Source: Candidatus Anaerostipes excrementavium (GTDB lineage Bacteria > Bacillota > Clostridia > Lachnospirales > Lachnospiraceae). From it: DNA of 64,000 bases. The DNA is taken from positions 1 through 64,000 of the forward strand of contig DXEM01000034.1 in assembly GCA_019114985.1 (NCBI GenBank), written 5' to 3'. Positions 33,616-43,179 of this stretch are shown here, in pieces; positions within the stretch are counted from its first letter, which is position 1; every line of letters starts with the position of its first letter. Below the pieces are notes generated by a model, which saw nothing but the letters and a program-made list of their open reading frames with translations, was not told the origin of the DNA and did no database searches. Position numbers and translations under genes: made by a program.

Positions 33616-34557
33616 ATGAAGATTGTGTTACTGGAAGAACTGGGAGTTCCTAAGGATAAAATTGACAAACAGGCGGAAAAATTGACAAATATGGGTCACG
33701 AACTGATTACATATACAAAAAATACGGATCCGAAGATTCAAGTAGAAAGAACGAAGGATGCGGATGTTATTATGCTTGCCAATATGCCGCTAAGCAAAGA
33801 GGTTGTAGAGGAAGCAAAACATCTGAAGTTTATTGATGTAGCATTTACCGGAGTGGATCATATTCCAATGGAAGAAGCTAAGGCCAGAAATATTGCGGTC
33901 AGCAATGCTTCGGGATATGCGACACAGGCTGTTGCGGAATTATGCATTAGTTTTATGATTCAGCTGCTTCGCAATATAGAGCAGACGCAGAAGAGATGCA
34001 GAGAAGGCGGAACGAAAGATGGATGGATCGGCAGTCTCTTATGTGGAAAAACGGTCGGTATTGTCGGAGCAGGTGCGATTGGAAAGAAAACAGCCAAGCT
34101 TTGTAAGGCATTTGGCTGCCGCGTGATTGCTTATAGCCGCAGCAAAGTGGAAGATTCGGTCATCGATCGGCAAGTGCCATTGGATGAATTGTTAAAAGAA
34201 GCAGATATCGTATCGCTGCATTGCCCTTTGACGAAAGAAACAAAAGGATTGATCGGCAAAGAACAGTTGGAATTCATGAAAAAGGAAGCTATTTTGATCA
34301 ATACTGCCAGAGGACCGGTCGTAGATTCCAAAGCCTTGGCAGATGCCTTGACAGAAGGAAAGATTGCAGGGGCTGCATGTGATGTGTTTGAGACAGAACC
34401 GCCTTTGGATACCGATCATCCGCTGCTTCATACTCCAAATACGATTGTAACGCCGCATATTGCATTTGCGTCCAAAGAATCTATGGAACAGCGGGCAGAA
34501 ATCGTGTTTGATAATTTATATTCCTGGATGGAAGGAAAACAAAAAAATAAGATGTAA
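33616..34557 (+). CDS. NAD-dependent D-2-hydroxyacid dehydrogenase family protein
   Basis: This 313-residue protein has the D-isomer-specific 2-hydroxyacid dehydrogenase layout. A split catalytic domain surrounds a Rossmann fold with GIVGAGAIGKK (about 148-158). The arginine region TARGPVVDSKAL, the Glu in FETEPP, and the His in TPHIAF are all present. It reduces a 2-ketoacid or oxidises a 2-hydroxyacid; the substrate is not determined. GAGGAGG precedes the ATG. It lies just before phosphopentomutase, with 33 bases between them, and may share its transcript. Confidence 0.88.
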   Translation: MKIVLLEELGVPKDKIDKQAEKLTNMGHELITYTKNTDPKIQVERTKDADVIMLANMPLSKEVVEEAKHLKFIDVAFTGVDHIPMEEAKARNIAVSNASGYATQAVAELCISFMIQLLRNIEQTQKRCREGGTKDGWIGSLLCGKTVGIVGAGAIGKKTAKLCKAFGCRVIAYSRSKVEDSVIDRQVPLDELLKEADIVSLHCPLTKETKGLIGKEQLEFMKKEAILINTARGPVVDSKALADALTEGKIAGAACDVFETEPPLDTDHPLLHTPNTIVTPHIAFASKESMEQRAEIVFDNLYSWMEGKQKNKM

Positions 34558-34590
34558 GCATAAAAACATCGCTTGAAAGGGATGGTTCCT

Positions 34591-35769
34591 ATGAATAATT
34601 ATAAAAGAATTTTTGTGATCGTATTGGATTCTCTGGGAATCGGAGAGATGCCGGATGCGAAAGAATACGGAGACTGCGGAGTAAACACCCTGGGACACAT
34701 ATGGGAACAAAAAAAGGATCTGGATATTCCCAATTTAAGAAAACTGGGGATCGGGAATCTTCTTGGAAAACAGGATGATTCGATTGGGTATCATTTGAAA
34801 TTAAAAGAAAAGAGCAAAGGCAAAGATACCATGACCGGTCATTGGGAAATGATGGGGCTGGAGATCAAAGAACCATTTCAGACATTTACGGAAACAGGAT
34901 TTCCGGAAGAATTAATTCAGGAATTGGAAAAAGAATGTGGAAAGAAATTCGTAGGGAATAAATCCGCAAGCGGTACAGAAATCCTGGACGAATATGGAGA
35001 ACATGAAATTCAAACAGGGGAAATGATCGTATATACTTCAGCGGATTCTGTTTTGCAGATCTGCGGGCATGAGAAATATACCGGATTAGATGTCTTGTAT
35101 GATTGCTGTGAGAAAGCAAGGAAGTTAACGCTGCGGCCGGAATGGAGAGTTGCCAGAGTCATTGCACGTCCTTATATCGGGGAGAAAAAAGGAGAATTTA
35201 CAAGAACAGCGAATCGGCATGATTATGCAGTAAAGCCTTATGGAAAAACAATGTTGAATCTTTTGAAGGATTGTGGATATGATGTGATCAGCGTAGGGAA
35301 GATTGTGGATATCTTTGCGGAAGAAGGAATCACCCAGGCCTATCGCTCTCAATCCAGTGTCCATGGAATGGAGCAGACGATCGAACTGGCGGGGAAAGAC
35401 TTCCACGGGTTATGCTTTACGAATCTGGTAGATTTTGACGCCCTGTGGGGACATCGAAGAAATCCGGAAGGCTATGCTCTGGAATTGGAGAAATTTGATC
35501 GAAACCTGGGAATTCTGCTGAAAGAACTAGGAGAAGAAGATTTGCTGATGATTACGGCAGATCATGGAAATGATCCAACGTATACAGGAACCGATCATAC
35601 ACGAGAAATGGTTCCGCTGCTTTGCTATTCTCCATCTATGAAAGGCAAAGGAGAACTGCCGACACAGGAAACCTTTGCGGTAATCGGAGCAACGGTAGGA
35701 GAAAACTTCGGAATTCAGCCGGAAGATCATATGATTGGACATTCCATGCTTTCGAAGATTATAAAATAA
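34591..35769 (+). CDS. deoB: Phosphopentomutase
   Basis: This 392-residue cytosolic enzyme interconverts (deoxy)ribose 1- and 5-phosphates in nucleoside salvage. It belongs to the alkaline phosphatase superfamily. The N-terminal metal/nucleophile region is [23 protein letters not shown] follows, and the C-terminal metal motif is [18 protein letters not shown]. Length matches the family. ATG 34591 is used (AAAGGG upstream); an earlier TTG would add only six residues. No other deo gene is adjacent. Confidence 0.96.
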   Translation: MNNYKRIFVIVLDSLGIGEMPDAKEYGDCGVNTLGHIWEQKKDLDIPNLRKLGIGNLLGKQDDSIGYHLKLKEKSKGKDTMTGHWEMMGLEIKEPFQTFTETGFPEELIQELEKECGKKFVGNKSASGTEILDEYGEHEIQTGEMIVYTSADSVLQICGHEKYTGLDVLYDCCEKARKLTLRPEWRVARVIARPYIGEKKGEFTRTANRHDYAVKPYGKTMLNLLKDCGYDVISVGKIVDIFAEEGITQAYRSQSSVHGMEQTIELAGKDFHGLCFTNLVDFDALWGHRRNPEGYALELEKFDRNLGILLKELGEEDLLMITADHGNDPTYTGTDHTREMVPLLCYSPSMKGKGELPTQETFAVIGATVGENFGIQPEDHMIGHSMLSKIIK

Positions 35770-35780
35770 CAAACAAATAG

Positions 35781-35811
35781 GGCGGCGATGAATTCGCCGC
35801 CAATATTTTTT
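35781..35811 (+). terminator. Terminator after deoB
   Basis: GGCGGCG (35781-35787) pairs with CGCCGCC (35795-35801) and a T-run follows at 35806-35811. Confidence 0.85.
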
Positions 35812-35853
35812 CTGAATAGTTAAAAAGAACAGATGATAGATTCATTACAGCAA

Positions 35854-38028
35854 TTACATTTTTCTGAAATGTAGGATAAACGTATGATAGTCCTCTTTGA
35901 CGCAGGGAATTGTGATTCCTATATGCATCAGTTCATCTCCGCTGAAAATTTCTTTTGTATCTATATTTTGATAGTCTGCATTCGGGTCAAGACCGAGAAG
36001 ATGAAACTTCCCGTGGGAACGGAGCGGATCATGCCGTTTCTGCATGATATAGAGAAAACAGTCCGTTTCATTTACAATTGACCACATGATATGATTATCA
36101 TCTGGAGTAGTGTGCCGGTAAAAAGTGCTGGAAAGGAAATTCTTTTGGTTTTGTTTATAATCTGCAATCTGCTGCTTTATTACATTTTGTTCTTCCGCAG
36201 AACATAAAGTTAAGTCCAGCTCATATCCCAGAGTGAACAGACTGGCTGTCTGGTATCTGGTTTCTAAAGAAGTGGTTCGGCCGGTTTGATGATTTGGTAC
36301 AATACTTACGTGGGCGCTGATTGCAGAAGGCGGGTATAAAAGACTGAAACCATCTTGAATGGAAGTTCTATCATAAGCATCTGTATTATCGCTTGCCCAT
36401 ATTTGCGGAACATAATAAAGCATTCCCGGGTCGAATCTTGCGCCTCCGCTGGAACAGCCTTCTATCAAAAGGTTTGGGTAAGAATTTTTTAGCCAATTCA
36501 GGATATGGTATAATCCAAGAATATAACGGTGGCTTATTTCTTTTTTTCTGTTCTTGTCCAGAGAAATGGAATTGACATCTGTCAAAGGTCGGTTCATATC
36601 CCATTTAATATAGTCAATATCACCATCTTTCAAATATGAATCCAGCATATGTTTTATATGTTCCTGCACAGGCTTCTGGGATAGATCCAACAGATACTCA
36701 TGACGGCCTTCTGTCCTGTTATATCCTGGAATGCCAAGGATCCAGTTGGGATGTTCCTGAAAAAGAACGCTGTCTTTTCCTACGGCCTCCGGTTCAAACC
36801 ATAATCCAAACAGCAGTCCTTTTTTGTGAACCAGGTCAGCGGCTGTTTTGATACCTCCGGGAAGTTTTTGTTCATTGCAGATCCAGTCGCCCATAGAGGT
36901 CTGGGTCGTATTCCCACTTCGGAACCACCCATCATCTAAAACAAACAATTCGATGCCCAAATCTTTTGCCAGAGAAGATTGAATATCAATTTTTTCCATG
37001 CTTACATTACAGTACATCGCTTCCCATGAATTTAACAGAATCGGGCGAGTACGTCTGGTAAATTGAGGTGGAATTAAATGTTCCAGGTAAAGTTGGTGGA
37101 AATTTTGACTTAATTGGTTCAGACCGCTATCACTGTAGTTTAATACAGCTTCTGGTGTCTCAAAGGTCTCTCCGGGCTCTAAAACCCAGGAAAAACTTTC
37201 TGGATGGAGTCCGATTTGTGCCCGCACATTCCCAAAAGAATCTTTTTCAGCTTGTGCTAGGAAATTGCCGCTGTAGACAAGATGAAATCCATAAACTTCT
37301 CCATGTTCCTCTGTTATATTAGGAGACATAAGAGCGAAGAACGGCTGATTTTGCGGACTGCTGCTGCCACGTAAGCTTTCGATTCTCTGGATGCCATAAT
37401 GAAGAGGAAAACGACTTCGGTTTGACTCTTTTGCATGGGAGCCATAGAGAGAAAGAAATTCATAAGGCTGCGGGGGCAATTCCAGAGATAAACTTTGGAC
37501 GTTATGAAGTCGTAGAGAATGTCGTCCAACATTGTCAATTTTTTGGTGCCGGAGAACGATACTGAGATTATCAATAATGGAATAAAAAAGAGTGACCCGT
37601 ATACCTGCGGTTGGATCTTCACAAATGATTTTTAAAGTTTCTGCTTCTTCCTGAGAAGCAAAGACAGAAGGAAGCCCTGCAATTGCAGGCTTTCCTTTCT
37701 GTACTTCAAAAGAGTGAAATTCAAGTTGTGAATATGTAATGCCCGAAGCAGGTTCTGCGGCAAAAGCCGGAATGCGGAAATCACCATGTTCACGAACCGG
37801 GTATTCAAATGGAAAATCATCAAACGAAGCATAAGGAATACTGATTTCATGTTCTGTTGTATATCCGCGTTTAAAATATTGAGTGATTCCTGTCTTGTGA
37901 TAACTGCGGATTGATTTTCCAAAGTATCGATGTGCCAGATATTTTCCATCAACAATTTCCATGATATAACTGATTGCATGGTTCCTGATATGAAGAATCT
38001 GTTGTTCCTCGTCAAATATGATACTCAT
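35854..38028 (-). CDS. Alpha-galactosidase, GH36 family
   Basis: This 724-residue enzyme has the GH36 layout: an N-terminal beta-sandwich, then a TIM barrel. The barrel carries ELFVLDDGWF, LFGLWFEPEAV, DYIKWDMNRP (nucleophile Asp) and LIEGCSSGGARFDPG, and then SDNTDAYDRTSIQDG with the acid/base Asp. It removes alpha-1,6-galactose from melibiose, raffinose or stachyose, probably as the cytosolic step after uptake. Its ATG follows directly on the stop of the PTS gene, so the operon order is GH32, PTS, GH36. Confidence 0.94.
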   Translation of the reverse strand: MSIIFDEEQQILHIRNHAISYIMEIVDGKYLAHRYFGKSIRSYHKTGITQYFKRGYTTEHEISIPYASFDDFPFEYPVREHGDFRIPAFAAEPASGITYSQLEFHSFEVQKGKPAIAGLPSVFASQEEAETLKIICEDPTAGIRVTLFYSIIDNLSIVLRHQKIDNVGRHSLRLHNVQSLSLELPPQPYEFLSLYGSHAKESNRSRFPLHYGIQRIESLRGSSSPQNQPFFALMSPNITEEHGEVYGFHLVYSGNFLAQAEKDSFGNVRAQIGLHPESFSWVLEPGETFETPEAVLNYSDSGLNQLSQNFHQLYLEHLIPPQFTRRTRPILLNSWEAMYCNVSMEKIDIQSSLAKDLGIELFVLDDGWFRSGNTTQTSMGDWICNEQKLPGGIKTAADLVHKKGLLFGLWFEPEAVGKDSVLFQEHPNWILGIPGYNRTEGRHEYLLDLSQKPVQEHIKHMLDSYLKDGDIDYIKWDMNRPLTDVNSISLDKNRKKEISHRYILGLYHILNWLKNSYPNLLIEGCSSGGARFDPGMLYYVPQIWASDNTDAYDRTSIQDGFSLLYPPSAISAHVSIVPNHQTGRTTSLETRYQTASLFTLGYELDLTLCSAEEQNVIKQQIADYKQNQKNFLSSTFYRHTTPDDNHIMWSIVNETDCFLYIMQKRHDPLRSHGKFHLLGLDPNADYQNIDTKEIFSGDELMHIGITIPCVKEDYHTFILHFRKM

Positions 38029-39423
38029 TTATGAATTCTTTGCCTCCATTGTTTTATTAAAGCCAAACATCCAGGTTAAGATAAAGGCGACGGCAAAAGA
38101 TATAACGTTCACCAGAATATAAAGCGGAAGTTGTTCGTTCAGGTATAATAAGGTACCTGGAATTCCGGTGATAGACATTCCAGTTGCTTTTAAATGGAGA
38201 TTAGAAGAAAGGAATCCTCCAACGCCGCCTCCAATCATAGCCATGATGAAAGGCTTTAAAAATCTTAAATTAACACCAAATACTGCAGGCTCTGTAATCC
38301 CAAGCAAAGCGGAGAGACAGGACGGATAAGCTACCTGTTTTGTTTTATTGGAAACAGCTTTGATTGCAACAGCGAGAACAGCACCCGCCTGTGCTACGTT
38401 TCCACAGGTTCCAATTGGATTTAAGTAGTTCCAGCCATCCTGTGCTAACATACTGATCTCCAGGAAATTAAGGATGTGATGGATACCAAAAATACCAAGA
38501 AGTTGTCCAAAGCATCCATAAAGCAGACCGCCGAGTCCCATTGGAAGAAACAAAAGATTTTCTACTACAAATAATACGCCTTGTTCTACATAATGAAGGA
38601 TTGGTCCAAGGACAAAGAGTGCCAAAACAATACCAACGAGTAGGGTAATAAATGGTGTGATAATTAAATCAATGGCATCTGGAACATGTTTGCGAAGCCA
38701 TTTTTCAAATTTTGCACCAATGATACCAGCTGCGAATGCCGGGAGAACGGATCCCTGATACCCAATCACAGGAATAATTCCAAAAAAGGTTAATGGCTGT
38801 ACAGCACCTGATCCTACATCATATGCGCTTGGAAGGCTTGGATTTACAAGCATCAGACCGAGGACAATTCCAATGACCGGACTTCCGCCGAAGTTACGGA
38901 ATGTTGACCAGCAGACTAAAGCAGGCAGGAAAGAAAACGCGGTGTCTGTCAGAATTTGAGTAAAAGTTAATAATTCTTGTGGAATACTGGATGGTGTCAG
39001 ACCAAACACGCTTAAAACAGCTTCCTGTGTCAAGAGCCCACGCAGTCCCATGAAAAGACCAGTTGCGACTAATACTGGGATGATTGGCACGAATACATCG
39101 GAGAACATACGAATCATTCTCTGGAATTTGTTTCCGTATACGACGTCCTCTTTTTTCTCGCCGTTGGCATCGCCATTTCCTGTGATTTTTATGACTTCAT
39201 CGTGAATGCGGTTTACAAGACCGGTTCCAAGGATAATCTGGTATTGACCGGAATTGAAAAAGGATCCTTTTACTTTGTCCAAAGTTTCCACTTCTTTTAC
39301 CCGGATTGCATCCTTGTTAGAAACAACGATTCTCAGACGTGTGGCGCAATGCCGTACAGAAACGATGTTTTCTGTGCCGCCGACGAGTTCAACAATTTTT
39401 TGAGCTAATTCTTTGTCATTCAT
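38029..39423 (-). CDS. PTS sugar permease EIIBC, sucrose/beta-glucoside family
   Basis: This 464-residue protein has an N-terminal EIIB domain with the phospho-cysteine in VRHCATRLR (C26) and a C-terminal EIIC membrane domain of about ten helices with GITEPAVFGVN. It imports and phosphorylates a disaccharide, probably sucrose given the adjacent GH32 hydrolase. There is no EIIA domain; phosphate must come from another EIIA, for instance the one fused to the permease at 49487-51328. It overlaps the GH32 stop by eight bases. Confidence 0.92.
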   Translation of the reverse strand: MNDKELAQKIVELVGGTENIVSVRHCATRLRIVVSNKDAIRVKEVETLDKVKGSFFNSGQYQIILGTGLVNRIHDEVIKITGNGDANGEKKEDVVYGNKFQRMIRMFSDVFVPIIPVLVATGLFMGLRGLLTQEAVLSVFGLTPSSIPQELLTFTQILTDTAFSFLPALVCWSTFRNFGGSPVIGIVLGLMLVNPSLPSAYDVGSGAVQPLTFFGIIPVIGYQGSVLPAFAAGIIGAKFEKWLRKHVPDAIDLIITPFITLLVGIVLALFVLGPILHYVEQGVLFVVENLLFLPMGLGGLLYGCFGQLLGIFGIHHILNFLEISMLAQDGWNYLNPIGTCGNVAQAGAVLAVAIKAVSNKTKQVAYPSCLSALLGITEPAVFGVNLRFLKPFIMAMIGGGVGGFLSSNLHLKATGMSITGIPGTLLYLNEQLPLYILVNVISFAVAFILTWMFGFNKTMEAKNS

Positions 39424-40789
39424 AGATTTCTCCTTCCATGTGATTTAATTCATATATTTCGATTTCGGATTTTTTGATATTACCGGATACGCGGATCCTA
39501 AGATCACTGCTTTCTGGATAAATACGAGAAGACATAACATACTCCCCTTTATTTAAGAAAATTTCCAAACTTGAAGAATCGGACCAAATTTCTATATCAT
39601 TCAGTGATGTAGGTGTACATTCCCGGTTTTCCTTTTGTCCACTTAGCCAGTTCTTTCTGGTCAGGCAGATAATTCTCCGTTTTTGGTCATAAACAAGGGA
39701 GGCTTCTTTTCCATAAAATGAGATGGAGAAGGAATCCAATTCTTGGCTTGAGCAGAACCGAAGATAAAACTGTCTGCATTTTGGCTGTAAGAAGAAAGAA
39801 GATGAGGACTCATAAATTGGTATCCTTTGTCCCCGCATAGAATATAATTCATCAGCAGGCATCTGACACAACTTCCCGTTTTTTAAAGAAAGTTTTCTGG
39901 GGAGTGTCAGGCAATGAATACGGGGGGATCCTTTGCTAAACGCTTTTTCTTCCTCTTCCTCCATACGGGACATCCAGGCAAATAAGATCCTCTGTCCCTT
40001 TGTATTTGTAAATGTTTGAGGAGCGTAGAAATCAAATCCATAATCCATAGGAAGATATCCGTTATCTAGATCTTCCAAATGATCTTCCGATATTGTTCCG
40101 TCAAAAGATACGATCTTATAGGCAGAAAAACTAAACTCACAGCGATTCTTTTGATGATTCCAGATCTGTGGACTGAACAGCAGAATATAGGAGTGAGCCA
40201 GCCGGAATAAATCAGGACATTCAATCATGTTAAATTTCTGTGATTGTGCATAAAGTCCGATATAATTCCAAGAAAGTCCATTATCAGACCGGCACAAGGC
40301 AATTCCGCTGTTTCCGTCTTGTTTTTGAGCGCCGATCAGCATAAAATAATCCTTATGGTTTAACTGGAAAACTTTTGGGTCTCTAAAATGTTCCGTATAA
40401 TCCTCCGGTGTTTTGACTGCACACCCAAGTTTTAGAAATCGCTGTCCATCGTTGGTGATGGCGATACATTGACTGCTTTTCCTTTGTCCATTCTTTTTAG
40501 CGTTTCCGGTATAAAACAGATATAAACGATCATTAATAACATAACTGCTTCCGGAATAAACGCCATATTGATCATAGGATTGGTCTGGCAAGAGGGCGCT
40601 TCCTTCAAAGTTCCAATGAAGCAGATCTTTGGATGTGAAGAGACCCCATTCTTTATATTTATGATTTTTGGCAAAACGATTCCACTGAAAAAACACGTAG
40701 TATCTGCCGTTAAAGTAGGCAAGTCCGTTTGGGTCGTTCACAAGACCCCTGGGAGGCTCTAAATGATATTGTTGTTTTCTTGATCTCAA
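39416..40789 (-). CDS. GH32 sucrose(-6-phosphate) hydrolase
   Basis: This 457-residue enzyme carries the GH32 motifs: NDPNG with the nucleophile Asp (residues about 18-22), FRDPKVF and the acid/base Glu in IECPDLF, followed by a beta-sandwich. It cleaves sucrose 6-phosphate delivered by the next gene's permease, or other fructosides. The start is a TTG at 40789 preceded by AAGGAG, with no better ATG. It is the first gene of the minus-strand operon and faces the AraC gene across a 129-base control region. Confidence 0.92.
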   Translation of the reverse strand: MRSRKQQYHLEPPRGLVNDPNGLAYFNGRYYVFFQWNRFAKNHKYKEWGLFTSKDLLHWNFEGSALLPDQSYDQYGVYSGSSYVINDRLYLFYTGNAKKNGQRKSSQCIAITNDGQRFLKLGCAVKTPEDYTEHFRDPKVFQLNHKDYFMLIGAQKQDGNSGIALCRSDNGLSWNYIGLYAQSQKFNMIECPDLFRLAHSYILLFSPQIWNHQKNRCEFSFSAYKIVSFDGTISEDHLEDLDNGYLPMDYGFDFYAPQTFTNTKGQRILFAWMSRMEEEEEKAFSKGSPRIHCLTLPRKLSLKNGKLCQMPADELYSMRGQRIPIYESSSSFFLQPKCRQFYLRFCSSQELDSFSISFYGKEASLVYDQKRRIICLTRKNWLSGQKENRECTPTSLNDIEIWSDSSSLEIFLNKGEYVMSSRIYPESSDLRIRVSGNIKKSEIEIYELNHMEGEIYE

Positions 40790-40815
40790 TCTGTTTTCTC
40801 CTTCCTTTTGTTTCT

Positions 40816-40888
40816 TCGGTACCGATAGTTATATTAAACTCTATTTTTATCCTTTTTTCTATGGAAATACAGTACAGAAATATGGAAA
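40816..40888. promoter_or_regulatory. Control region between GH32 operon and araC-like gene
   Basis: Two direct repeats of TATGGAAA start at 40860 and 40881, 21 bases apart, the typical spacing of AraC-family half-sites on one face of the helix. A perfect ten-base palindrome TCGGTACCGA lies at 40816-40825, closer to the GH32 start. Binding of the AraC regulator to the repeats is inference. Confidence 0.5.
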
Positions 40889-40918
40889 AAACTAACTTTT
40901 TAGGATATAATAAAAATC

Positions 40919-41767
40919 ATGAAAGAATATAAAGAAATGCTGTATACAACAGCACATAAATCAATTTCAGATTTGGTATTTTACAGCGCCGGATATGAAG
41001 AATGTGAACCCGGATACAGTTATGGACCTACATATCGGTCGTATCAGCTGATTCATTTTGTTCTAAAAGGAAAAGGAGAACTCCATCTTAATGAACATAT
41101 ATTTCAGATATCGAAAGGAGATGCTTTTATCATACCGTCCGATAAGGTCTCTTATTATAAGGCATCAGAAGAAGATCCATGGAGCTATGCTTGGGTTAGT
41201 TTTCTTGGCATTGATTCTGAAAATTACATTTATCAGTTAATGGCTGCTTTGGATGATATTTATATTATTCATAATATAGACGTAGAAAAGTATGGGAAGA
41301 TCATTCAAAATATCCTTGATTTGGAAGGAAATGAAACGAGTCTTTATTTCTATGCAAATAGTTTGTTATACCAGATTATGGCAATGTTGTTTGAAAAAAG
41401 TACAGAAGAAGGACGAAAAAGAAAAGATTCGATTATTGATGAGATAAAATTTTATTTAGATGTAAATTATGCAGAAAAATTGGTGCTAAAGAATATTGCA
41501 AAATATTTTGGAATTCATCCGAATTATATGACAAGATCCTTTCATAAAAAATTTGGCATATCTCCGAAAAAGTATCTTATGGATCTGAAATTAAAGAAAG
41601 CATGTTACCTTTTGGCGACAACAACGTTGTCGATTGCAGTGATTGCAGGATCGCTTGGCTTTGATGATCAACTGGCGTTTTCCAGAATATTTCGAAAAGA
41701 ATTCGGAGAAGCACCATCAAAATATCGAAAAAACGCAGGGAAGATGGATCAAGAAGTGGAGAAATAG
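40919..41767 (+). CDS. AraC family regulator of the sucrose/alpha-galactoside operon
   Basis: This 282-residue protein has an N-terminal cupin-like sensing domain (FVLKGKGELHLNEHIFQISKGDAFIIPS) and two C-terminal helix-turn-helix units (LVLKNIAKYFGIHPNYMTRSFHKKFG and SIAVIAGSLGFDDQLAFSRIFRKEFG). It matches the MsmR/RafR type that activates alpha-galactoside genes. It is divergent to the GH32-PTS-GH36 operon and probably activates it with an intracellular sugar as signal. Confidence 0.92.
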   Translation: MKEYKEMLYTTAHKSISDLVFYSAGYEECEPGYSYGPTYRSYQLIHFVLKGKGELHLNEHIFQISKGDAFIIPSDKVSYYKASEEDPWSYAWVSFLGIDSENYIYQLMAALDDIYIIHNIDVEKYGKIIQNILDLEGNETSLYFYANSLLYQIMAMLFEKSTEEGRKRKDSIIDEIKFYLDVNYAEKLVLKNIAKYFGIHPNYMTRSFHKKFGISPKKYLMDLKLKKACYLLATTTLSIAVIAGSLGFDDQLAFSRIFRKEFGEAPSKYRKNAGKMDQEVEK

Positions 41768-41812
41768 CAAATTATTTGGAACATGATATCATCAAAGGAA
41801 AGGAGTGAGCTT

Positions 41813-42679
41813 ATGGAATTACGAGTATTGAAATATTTTTTGATGGCGGCCAGAGAAGAGAATATTACAAAAGCGGCCAATCTTTTACATATCACCCAGC
41901 CGACGCTTTCCAGACAGTTGATGCAGTTAGAAGAAGAATTAGGCGTGAAATTGTTCCACCGAGGCAAGTACCATATCGTGCTGACAGATGAGGGAATGCT
42001 GCTGCGGCGGCGTGCCCAGGAAATTCTTGAGCTGGCGGAGAAGACAAAGCAGGAATTTTCCAAAGATGAGACCGAATTAACCGGAGAGATTGCAATCGGA
42101 TGCGGAGAGACGAGGAATATGACGTTTCTTTCCAAAAAAATGGCAGAGTTTCGGAAACTGCATCCGTTGGTTCATTACAGCATTTACAGCGCCACTGCGG
42201 ATGATATCAAAGAACGAATGGAAAAGGGCATTTTAGATCTTGCGCTATTAATGGAGCCGGTGGATATTGGGAAATATGAATTTGTTCGGATGCCTCAGAA
42301 AGAAGAGTGGGGCGTTTTGGTGCGCAGTGATTCGCCGCTTGCCGCGCAGCCTTCTGTCTCTCCGAAAGATCTGATCGGACAGCCGATTTTAAATGCAAGG
42401 AGAGAAATGGTGCAAAATGAGGTTGCCAACTGGTTTGGAGATTCCTATGATAAGATTGAGATCGCAGGAACCTATAACCTGATTTTAAATGCTGCCAATA
42501 TGGTTCGAAATGGCGTGGGCGTTGCGATGTGTTTTCGAATGGATAACTGCTACAAAAATCTGTCTTTTGTGCCGTTGGAGCCGAAGTTGGAAACGGGTGC
42601 AGTTGTGGTATGGAAGAAAAATCAGGCATTTTCTAAAACTTCTTCTCATTTTATTCAATTCATGAAACATTCATTTTAA
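41813..42679 (+). CDS. LysR family transcriptional regulator
   Basis: This 288-residue protein has an N-terminal winged HTH (LRVLKYFLMAAREENITKAANLLHITQPTLSRQ) and a periplasmic-binding-like effector domain with the IGCGE strand start. ATG 41813 has AAAGGAG upstream; an earlier ATG at 41783 is less likely. It precedes a MerR-aldo/keto reductase pair in the same direction, with 110 bases between. In gut Clostridia such LysR genes often sit beside reductase and decarboxylase-like genes, so regulation of 42790-44935 is possible but not shown. Confidence 0.92.
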   Translation: MELRVLKYFLMAAREENITKAANLLHITQPTLSRQLMQLEEELGVKLFHRGKYHIVLTDEGMLLRRRAQEILELAEKTKQEFSKDETELTGEIAIGCGETRNMTFLSKKMAEFRKLHPLVHYSIYSATADDIKERMEKGILDLALLMEPVDIGKYEFVRMPQKEEWGVLVRSDSPLAAQPSVSPKDLIGQPILNARREMVQNEVANWFGDSYDKIEIAGTYNLILNAANMVRNGVGVAMCFRMDNCYKNLSFVPLEPKLETGAVVVWKKNQAFSKTSSHFIQFMKHSF

Positions 42680-42789
42680 GCATGAAAAAGAATTCTATAA
42701 GGGTATTAGACAGCGCTCTTTCCGAGGATTACAATAAAAGTATCAAAAAAGATGAATTTATTTGATGGATGTGAAGGAAGGAAAATGTG

Positions 42790-43179
42790 ATGACGATATA
42801 CGAGGCCAGCGAGCGTTACGGAATTCCAATGAAGATCCTCAGAGAGTATGAACAGTGGGGATTGTGTAAGGCAGTGAAAAAAGTAATGGGCGCTTGGAAA
42901 TATGATGATTCTGATCTGGAAAATCTTAGCATGATCATGACGCTGCACGATATAGGATTTTCCATGGAAGAGGTGGAGACCTATATGCGTGTGCTTCTGG
43001 ATGGAGAAAATACGGAAAGCCAGAGGATGCGAATGCTGGATGAGAAAAGGAACAACGCCTTGGATGAGATCCATTTTCATGAAAAACAGCTGGAACGGCT
43101 GGATTACCTTCGCCATAAAATTCGAAGAGAGAAGTCACAGAAAGTGATAGAGCAGAAGGAAAGAGGCGAAAAAGCATGA
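42790..43179 (+). CDS. MerR family regulator
   Basis: This 129-residue protein has the MerR winged helix (YEASERYGIPMKILREYEQWGL, then a DL..L..I..L...GFSMEEVE stretch) and a coiled-coil dimer helix. There is no metal-binding cysteine pair at the C-terminus, so it probably senses a small organic or redox signal. ATG 42790 is chosen over GTG 42787. It overlaps the next gene by ATGA, which ties it to the aldo/keto reductase. Confidence 0.88.
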   Translation: MTIYEASERYGIPMKILREYEQWGLCKAVKKVMGAWKYDDSDLENLSMIMTLHDIGFSMEEVETYMRVLLDGENTESQRMRMLDEKRNNALDEIHFHEKQLERLDYLRHKIRREKSQKVIEQKERGEKA

